From assembly GCA_949152475.1 (NCBI GenBank), contig OX424561.1, positions 6,014,001 through 6,078,000 of the forward strand: DNA of 64,000 nucleotides. The letters run 5' to 3'. This document shows, piece after piece, positions 57,664-64,000 of this stretch. The notes beneath the pieces were generated by a model, which worked only from the letters and a program-made list of their open reading frames with translations, searched no databases and was not told where the DNA came from. Both the position numbers and the translations under genes were made by a program. Numbering within the stretch: the stretch's first letter is position 1; the number at the start of each line of letters is the position of its first letter. This DNA comes from Terebella lapidaria. Its lineage: Eukaryota > Annelida > Polychaeta > Terebellida > Terebellidae.

Positions 57664-59140
57664 TTTTAGCTTACCGGGCCTATGGTCCGATAAGCTTACC
57701 GGGCCTATGGTCCGAGAAGCTATTGTCGTCAGGTAGCGTCCGGCGTCCGTCCGTCGGCGTCCGCGTCGGCGTTGTCAAATGCTGGGAAAAATCTGTTAGA
57801 TGAATATTGCTGTAATTCACAAAATATGTTCTATGGGCCCATATTTCCGGACCATTTTTTTTTTCGTCGATTGAATCGTTTTTTTTTTCTAAAATGGCGG
57901 CTATTTTTGTCGAAAAATGGGGCCAATTTCGGAATTTGGCGGCCATTTTCTCAAAAACTGATCAGATTTGAGATTTCTGTTTCAAAAGATTCCCCTGATA
58001 TACCTCTGTGCTGTGTATAAGTTTCGTTGCCCTCGAATCGTCGGTCTGCGTGTGGCAGCCATTTTGATTTTTTCGACCGGTCCCAGATATAACTTTCCCA
58101 TGTTGATTTAGCCTATGCTTTATAATGGGGACAAATTTCTCCTAATATCTCACTCAATTTTGGGATTAGACATAGGTATCAATTGTGCACATATAGGACA
58201 TAGGTATCAATTGTGCACATATAGGAAATTATATATGCCGATTATTCTCGTGACATTGAATTTGACCTTCGACCTAATTTTCAAGGTCGCAGCAAAAAAT
58301 GGCTAATATCTCGCTTATTATCGACTTTACAGCTTAGGAATCAATTGTTGACTCATAGAAAATGATATATGCTAAATATTCTCATGACCTTGAACTTGAC
58401 CTTTGACCTTATTCTCAAGGTCAGCGCACAAAATGGGTAATATCTCGCTTATTATCAACTTAACAGCTTAGGAATCCATGGTTGACATATAGGAAATGAT
58501 ATATGCCGAATATTCTGATGATTTTGAATCTGACCTTTGACCTCATTTTCAAGGTCAGAGCACAAAATGGCTAATATCTAGCATAGACATAGAAGAGAGA
58601 TGGACTGCCAACTCTGATATCACTCTCTCTGTTTCTAGTCATTGAGCTTGAGGTCACAAAAGGTCAGAGGAAGATGGTAGTTACACTTCCGTTGTCAACG
58701 TATAACGTCGTATTGCCATTGTTCATTCCTGACGATCCTCAGCGTGTTGACGTCACGTACGGTATTCGACGTATTTTGACAATTCAATTTTGCCATGAAA
58801 CTTCAAACCGGAAATAAAGTACCCATGTTCCTCTGGTCACAAGCTCAAGGTCACTGAGGTCGAGTTGGCAGTCCATCTCTCTTCTATGTCTATGATATCT
58901 AGTATATTATCTACTTTACTGCTTAGGAATCAATTGTGAACTCATAGGAAATGATGTTTGCCGAATATTTCGATGACCTTGAACTTGATCTTTGACCTCG
59001 TTTTCAAGGCCAGAGCACGAAATCGCTAATATCTTGCTTATTATCGACTTTACAGCTTAGGCATCAATTGAGGACATATACATGTAGGAAATTATATATG
59101 CCGAATATTCTTGTGAGCTTGAATTTGACCTTGGACCTCA
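57664..59140 (-). mobile_element. R1-related composite repeat, inverted, with 133-bp array
   Basis: Starts with two copies of AGCTTACCGGGCCTATGGTC, a variant of the R1 terminus, then CGTCCGTCCG microsatellites and a GGCGGCCATTTTC segment. About six 133-bp units read in reverse (58140-59140: GCTAATATCTCGCTTATTAT, CAGCTTAGGAATCAATTG). An hAT-like MITE interrupts the array at 58582-58894. The left terminus is not seen. Confidence 0.7.
58582..58894. mobile_element. 313-bp hAT-like MITE with perfect 8-bp duplication
   Basis: Arms CATAGACATAGAAGAGAGAT and complement match for 33 bp. Flanked by ATATCTAG at 58574-58581 and 58895-58902, which fits the hAT duplication pattern nTnnnnAn. It interrupts a 133-bp unit, so it is younger than the array. 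Confidence 0.85.
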
Positions 59141-59460
59141 ATAAACTGTAACCGATACAAAAGCAAAGAATATCTTTGACAGTACTGGTCAGTTCCGTTC
59201 TAGTTTCATATCATTGTATATTAGGCCCTAACACGATCGACTTACGTAGAGCAAATTTAAGGCGTGAATGATGTGCAATTATTCTCAAACTCAAGACATT
59301 GCCTTCAGCTTACATATAACTGTCTCTATGTTTTAATTGTATTTTTAGTTTGCTCATCATAACATAACCTATATCATTTACCTAATTTCTCAACTTTTTT
59401 AATTGTTATTTTAGTTTGCTCATCATTTCATAACCTACATACACATCATGTTGTACTAGT
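59141..59460. other. Short spacer with a 64-bp-offset direct duplication
   Basis: TTTAGTTTGCTCATCAT and ATAACCTA occur at about 59345-59371 and 59410-59437. No gene seen. Confidence 0.5.
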
Positions 59461-59759
59461 TGTTATGCTAAGCGATACTTACCTCTGACTCTGGGGTCGT
59501 GTAATTGGCGAGCCCTCATTCGCCAACCACACATGAAATATGGGTGAAAAAGCTAAACGAAAGTTAGCCGGTCCGTTTAGACCCTGCGTTAGTAATGGTA
59601 GTTACCTGAGCAGTTCACCCTCCGTGTGGTAGCATAATCGTGCCGGTCCACTGCCTCCCAGTTCACTTTTGTTTTTGGCGAGCTCCTGTCAACAACAACT
59701 TTGCGTCGCTCGCGATTGCCCCTTTGAAGTTTGGATTTTGGAACTTAGCTGTTTCTACG

Positions 59760-62279
59760 ATGGAATCGTCTTCTGTCAGGAGATGTACCAAGTGTGGACA
59801 CTTCTTGGTTCCTCTCGATCTCGATCCTCACGATCGCTGTCCGTCTTGCAGACCGTTTGTTTGCTGTGCGTCTCAGCGCTGTCAGATCTGCGAATCTTGG
59901 CCCGATGACAGATTCGACAGGATAGATCAGCGTAGGATCGACAGGGAGAAGAAGAGGTCGCGTTCTGCTGATCGACGATCTCTGGATTCCTCTTCCTCCT
60001 CTCGTCTTGATTCCCTCGAACAGACGGTTGGGAATTTGCAGACTTCCATTGCGTCCATGTCGGCGATGTTGTCGTCCCTGGTTGGGAAAGGAGTTGCGAC
60101 ACCGGCCACCCCCACGGTGGATGAAGTTCCGACGCCGCTTCTCTCTGGTGACCCGTTCGTCGGCGGCAACCCCCCGAGCCACAGTCCAGCTGACCAGCCT
60201 TCGTGTTCCTGGGGTTTGCCTTCGTTGGACCCGATCTTCTCGGAGCCAGTTGACTCGGCCACGGTGGATTCCCGTTCCCAGGCTGCCGAGACCGGCGAGT
60301 CGGTCTCGGAGGAACAGTCAGGTGAAGGCAGGGGCCCCGTCGGTCGTGCCAAGTGTGGCCCCCCCGACTACTCCACCGTCCAGCTCTCCGACGGCCCTGT
60401 TGATGTGCTTGTGGTGGACAAGTCTCTCGCTGGTAGCCCGGGCCGTGTTCAGCACCGTGACGCCTCTTCAGCCCAGGGTACCTCTTCTCCAGCCGCAGCG
60501 GTGCCGCGCGGGTGCTTACCCGACCGTGACCGTGATCAGCAGCCACCGGTGGCCAGCCCGGGGGTTTCTCAGCCCAGTGTTCTGCCCCGCGATCTTCCAC
60601 CGTCCGTCAGTCGACGCGCGGACAGCCGGTCGTCTTCCTCCAGTGGAGATTCGCACCGCGGGTCAACAGCCACGGCGGATAGTGTTCTTCCAGCGGTGGG
60701 CCGCCCGTCCTCGCCTGACCGCCGCCACCGTCCAGCTCGGCCTGTGGATCAACACCGTTCCGGCGATTGGGATCGTCCGTCCTCCAGCCGCGCGGATCGG
60801 TTCCGTGATTGGGTTTATGATCATCGTCGTGAATATGACTTTGACCGTTCTTACCATGAAGAGTTGGATCGTTACTACCGTTCCGGCCGTTCTCGTGACG
60901 ATAGGGACTACTACTACCGTCGGGAGCGTGCGGACCGCAGGGACTACTCCTCCAGGGATTCTCACGGTAGCCGTGGAGAGAAAAGTTCACGCTCGGACTA
61001 CGACCGTGTGAGGGAGCCCAAGCGTCCCGCTTCAGACCACGCCCCTAGGTCTGAAGGTGAGCAACACGCGGCCGGGTCGTCCTCTGTTGCTGTTTTGGAG
61101 CCTCCAGTCTCGTTGCCTCCCCCCCCGGCAGACCAGATCTCGGATGAACCTCCAGTCAAGAAGCCGCGGGTGGCTAGCCCGGCTAGGTCTGCCGACTCCT
61201 CAGCTACGGCCGGTACCTCCAAGCCTTCCTCCTCCAAGTCTGACGACGACACCTTTGCCCAGGTCCGCGTTTGGGTTCAGGAGGCCTTCCCTGACGAGAT
61301 TGAGCTACCTGTAGCCAAGGGGACTTCTTATACGTCGGTGGGTGAGCGTGTGCTCCACACCCGTCAGCAGCCGGAGCCGGACGTGCGCTTCCCGTGGTCC
61401 GAGGGTATCTTGTCAGTACGGACTCTAGTGGAAGAGAAGATCGTCCCAGTCAATGGACAGCCCCTACGAGCTGGCAAGTTCGCCTCGTGCTTCCAAGGAC
61501 AATTAAAGCACTACCAGTCTACGGATTGCGGTAGCACTCTGGAGGCAGCGGCGGTGAATGACGACCTGTCAGTCATCGCCCCTGGGCTCAAGTCCTCGAG
61601 TGTTACCGCTACACTTTCGGACTCAGATCTCAAGACCTGGGAATCTTACCCGCGTCGGGTACAACTGGTTGCCAACACCCTCGACTGGCTCTCGGGCCTC
61701 CTCAGCGTGCAGGTCGACCGTCTGGCCCCCGGTTCGGTTCCAGCGGACGCCGATTTGGACACGGATGCCACTGTTCAAGTACCGGTGTCGGAGTTGCTGC
61801 GCATCAAGAGGACTCTTTCCTCCGTTAACAAGTGTGTGGGACAGATTACGAAGGAGTCGCACGTGGAGTGGGCCAACGTCGTTCTCAGGCGACGGGACGC
61901 CTTTCTCAAGAGATCTACCTCCAAGCTGTCGGACGCCTTCAAGTCCAAGTTACGCACGTCCTCGGTCTTTGGTCCTCGCCTCTTTGACCCGGATGTCCTG
62001 GCCAAGGCAGGCCAGGCGGTTGCCCAGGAAGCGGACCTTCTCAGCAAATTTAACTTAGTTAAATTGGTGGAACGCCAGGAGAAGAAGCCTGCGGCATCCT
62101 CTTCCTCGTCGTTCAAGATCCCGAAGGTCAAGGCCACGGAGTCGAAACAGCAGTCTCAGTCGTCTCAGTTTTCTAAAGGCTCCAAGTTTGACAAGAACAA
62201 GAAGTCGACTAACTCTTCACGTGGAGGTCGCGGCGGCAGTGGATCCTCGTCTTCTGCCAAGCCTCAGCCCCGCTCCTGA
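59760..62279 (+). CDS. DIRS-like ORF1 (gag-type) protein, about 839 aa
   Basis: Structural protein of a DIRS-like element. The frame is open from 59640, but the ATG at 59760 is preferred because MESSSVRRCTKCG starts just before a zinc-ribbon-like motif (C-x2-C, 14 residues, C-x2-C) usual at the N-terminus of such ORF1 proteins. Next come an Arg/Ser-rich and acidic low-complexity region (to about residue 490), a globular part from VWVQEAFPDEIELP through LKTWESYPRRVQLVANTLDW and ADLLSKFNLVKLVER, and a Ser/Gly/Lys-rich basic tail ending at 62279. No internal stop, so the copy may be recent. Long overlapping frames on both strands are byproducts of its GC-rich codons. Confidence 0.8.
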   Translation: MESSSVRRCTKCGHFLVPLDLDPHDRCPSCRPFVCCASQRCQICESWPDDRFDRIDQRRIDREKKRSRSADRRSLDSSSSSRLDSLEQTVGNLQTSIASMSAMLSSLVGKGVATPATPTVDEVPTPLLSGDPFVGGNPPSHSPADQPSCSWGLPSLDPIFSEPVDSATVDSRSQAAETGESVSEEQSGEGRGPVGRAKCGPPDYSTVQLSDGPVDVLVVDKSLAGSPGRVQHRDASSAQGTSSPAAAVPRGCLPDRDRDQQPPVASPGVSQPSVLPRDLPPSVSRRADSRSSSSSGDSHRGSTATADSVLPAVGRPSSPDRRHRPARPVDQHRSGDWDRPSSSRADRFRDWVYDHRREYDFDRSYHEELDRYYRSGRSRDDRDYYYRRERADRRDYSSRDSHGSRGEKSSRSDYDRVREPKRPASDHAPRSEGEQHAAGSSSVAVLEPPVSLPPPPADQISDEPPVKKPRVASPARSADSSATAGTSKPSSSKSDDDTFAQVRVWVQEAFPDEIELPVAKGTSYTSVGERVLHTRQQPEPDVRFPWSEGILSVRTLVEEKIVPVNGQPLRAGKFASCFQGQLKHYQSTDCGSTLEAAAVNDDLSVIAPGLKSSSVTATLSDSDLKTWESYPRRVQLVANTLDWLSGLLSVQVDRLAPGSVPADADLDTDATVQVPVSELLRIKRTLSSVNKCVGQITKESHVEWANVVLRRRDAFLKRSTSKLSDAFKSKLRTSSVFGPRLFDPDVLAKAGQAVAQEADLLSKFNLVKLVERQEKKPAASSSSSFKIPKVKATESKQQSQSSQFSKGSKFDKNKKSTNSSRGGRGGSGSSSSAKPQPRS

Positions 62280-64000
62280 TGTGTCCCAGACGCTCCCACG
62301 GAACCACGATTCGGATGTATCCCCCGTGGGAGCTCGTCTTCAGGCCTTTTGGCCAGTCTGGGATACGGAATTCGAGGACTGTCTAGTAACTACCATACTG
62401 CGTCACGGGTACCGGATTCCCTTCAGTCAGGCGCCTCCTCTCTCCCCTCTACCGATAGCGTTCGCATCCTACGCCCCGGGGTCGGAGAAGTTTGCGGTCC
62501 TGGACGCCCTCGTGTCCGAGATGCTCCTCAAGGAAGCCACGGAGAAGGTGACCCAGAACTCTCCCGGCTTCTACAGTCGTCTGTTTGTCGTCCCCAAGCT
62601 CACGGGCGGCTGGCGACCGATAATCGACCTCAGTCCCCTGAACAAGTTTGTCTCCAAGGAGAAGTTTTCCATGGAGTGCCCACGGACGGTTCTACTGTCT
62701 CTGCGCAGCGGGGACTGGATGACCTCCATAGATCTGAAAGATGCCTACTTTCACATCCCGATTCATCCCTCATCACGGCCCTACCTTCGTTTCCAGTGGG
62801 GCAACGTGATCTACCAGTTCCGTGCTCTGTGTTTCGGCCTCTCCACCGCCCCGTTCCTGTTCACCAGGGTGTTTCAGCCGGTATCGGCGTGGGCGCACCG
62901 CAGGGGGATTCGTCTCACGAGGTATCTGGACGATTGGCTGATTACGGCCACGGACCAGCAGACGGTGGCCGCACACACGGACCAGATCGTTCGGCTTTGT
63001 CAGCGAGTCGGTCTCATCATAAATTTCAAGAAGTCAGACTTGGCTCCTTCCCAGCGTGTCACCTACCTCGGGATGGACATCGACACGCAGTCCTTCCTGA
63101 CACGTCCGACGGCAGATCGTATTCAACGTTTGAACGGCGTTCTACGGTCTTTCTCCATCGGGGTTCCCGTCGCGGCGGTGGTGTTCCTGAGGCTCCTAGG
63201 TCACATGGTGTCGCTAGAGAAGATCGTCCCTGGTGCACGGTTGCGCATGCGGGCGATCCAGTTCCACTTGAAGGACCACTGGTCTTCCGAGCAGGACTTG
63301 TCAACTCTGGTTCCGGTGGTTTCCGCTCTCCAGCCAGATCTCCTCTGGTGGTCCGATCCAGTCAACCTGCTACGGGGTCATCCGATTCACGAGTTGGAGC
63401 CCGACTTTCTCCTGTTCTCCGACGCGTCTCGCCTCGGTTGGGGTGCTCACCTCGGCGAAAGTCAAGTCTCCGGTCTCTGGTCGGCGGCCGATCTCCGGCA
63501 TCACATCAATTGGCTGGAGCTCAGGGCTGTCTGGTTGGGCCTGCGCCTTTTTCATCAGACGGTTGCCGGGTCCACGGTACTGGCCATGACCGACAACACG
63601 ACGGTCGTCGGCTATATCAAGAATCAGGGGGGGACACGATCAAGGGAGCTAAGCGCCTTGACTCGAAGAATCTTGGAGTGGGCGGAATCCCAGGATGTCA
63701 GTCTTCTGGCCCGACACATCCCGGGCTCCATGAACACCATCGCCGACGCCCTTTCGAGGAAGGGTCCGGTTTCCACGAACTGGTCTCTGAACCCTCAGGT
63801 TTGCAGTCACCTGTGGCGTCTTTGGGGTCAGCCTCACTTGGACCTGTTCGCCACGTTCCAGAACAATCGTCTACCTCTCTATGTGTCCCCGTTCCCGGAC
63901 CCTCATGCCTGGGCAGTCGACGCCCTCGCTCAGGACTGGTCCATCCTATGGGCGTACGCTTTTCCTCCGTTCTCACTGATTCCCGTGGTTCTACAGAGGA
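62278..64000 (+). CDS. DIRS-like reverse transcriptase and RNase H, partial
   Basis: Open frame, shifted +1 relative to ORF1 and free of stops from 62059 to the window end. Recognisable protein begins around 62330 (ARLQAFWPVWDTEF). Motifs: FVVPKLTGGWRPIIDLSPLN, SIDLKDAYFHIPIHP (first catalytic Asp), FRALCFGLSTAPFLFTRVF, RYLDDWLI (catalytic Asp pair in the YLDD form typical of DIRS), then NFKKSDLAPSQRVTYLGM. RNase H follows: FSDASRLGWGAHLG, INWLELRAVWLGL, MTDNTTVVGYI, and HIPGSMNTIADALSR. A downstream segment with HLDLFATFQNNRLPLY is typical of DIRS proteins. No ATG precedes the conserved core in this frame until about 62519, so frameshifting or overlap with ORF1 is likely. Confidence 0.9.

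Larger units (their letters stand above)
59462..64000 (+). mobile_element. DIRS-like retrotransposon, 5' part
   Basis: ORF1 followed by an overlapping frame with reverse transcriptase and RNase H of the DIRS type. The GC content and codon use differ sharply from the AT-rich surroundings. The left terminal region includes a short hairpin TTGGCGA...TCGCCAA (about 59511-59532). The tyrosine recombinase and right terminal repeats expected of DIRS elements would lie beyond the window. The exact left boundary is not fixed. Confidence 0.8.

Noticed and set aside
59776-61252. Long overlapping frames (up to 334 codons) on both strands over DIRS ORF1
   Set aside because: Shadows of GC-rich, Ser/Arg-rich codons; only the 59760-62279 frame has the zinc-ribbon motif and the expected order with RT.

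Overview
The window is eukaryotic and animal. Its real genes are split by GT-AG introns, and four conserved metazoan genes can be rebuilt exon by exon, with reading frame and splice phase agreeing at all but one junction. Their proteins match known animal families along nearly their whole length. The rest is mostly layered transposable elements and their satellite-like arrays. A universal stress protein gene, DIRS-type retroelements, tRNA-derived SINEs and Helentron-like elements carrying ~150-bp tandem repeats together suggest a marine invertebrate, most likely a lophotrochozoan such as a mollusc. That placement is an inference with modest confidence.

Layout. 1-10.8 kb: a universal stress protein gene on the minus strand, four coding exons spread over 9 kb, with a 2.5-kb inverted-repeat element and small MITEs in its introns. 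11.0-13.6 kb: a 5'-truncated non-LTR retrotransposon and a TTAA-flanked element holding a C/G-rich hairpin. 13.8-26.0 kb: four copies of a Helentron/HINE-like element, each built around a 147- or 148-bp tandem array. Two of them lie inside introns of the next gene. 19.5-32.1 kb: TATDN3 on the minus strand, 11 coding exons, 272 residues. 32.1-36.4 kb: a divergent intergenic stretch with a decayed PHD-finger/endonuclease/RT retrotransposon. 36.4-40.2 kb: NSL1 (kinetochore Mis12 complex) on the plus strand. 40.9-44.9 kb: ALKBH1 on the plus strand. 45-59.1 kb: nested transposons. 59.5-64.0 kb: a DIRS-like retrotransposon (ORF1 complete; reverse transcriptase/RNase H running off the window).

How the parts relate. 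TATDN3 and NSL1 are divergently transcribed neighbours, the same arrangement as in the human genome, which supports both identifications. The mobile fraction has two features I have not seen described as such. First, three elements at 37.2, 41.2 and 47.2 kb share TACGGAGC-type termini and 6-bp target duplications, yet each is filled with a different array of palindromic or inverted words. Second, two unrelated repeat families (a 133-bp array and the 147-bp satellite) both carry nuclear-receptor-type sites (AGGTCA direct repeats, TCAAGGTCA) in nearly every unit.

Limits: all homology calls are from memory of the families; no search was run. UTRs and transcription starts are not defined. One splice junction of ALKBH1 is ambiguous.
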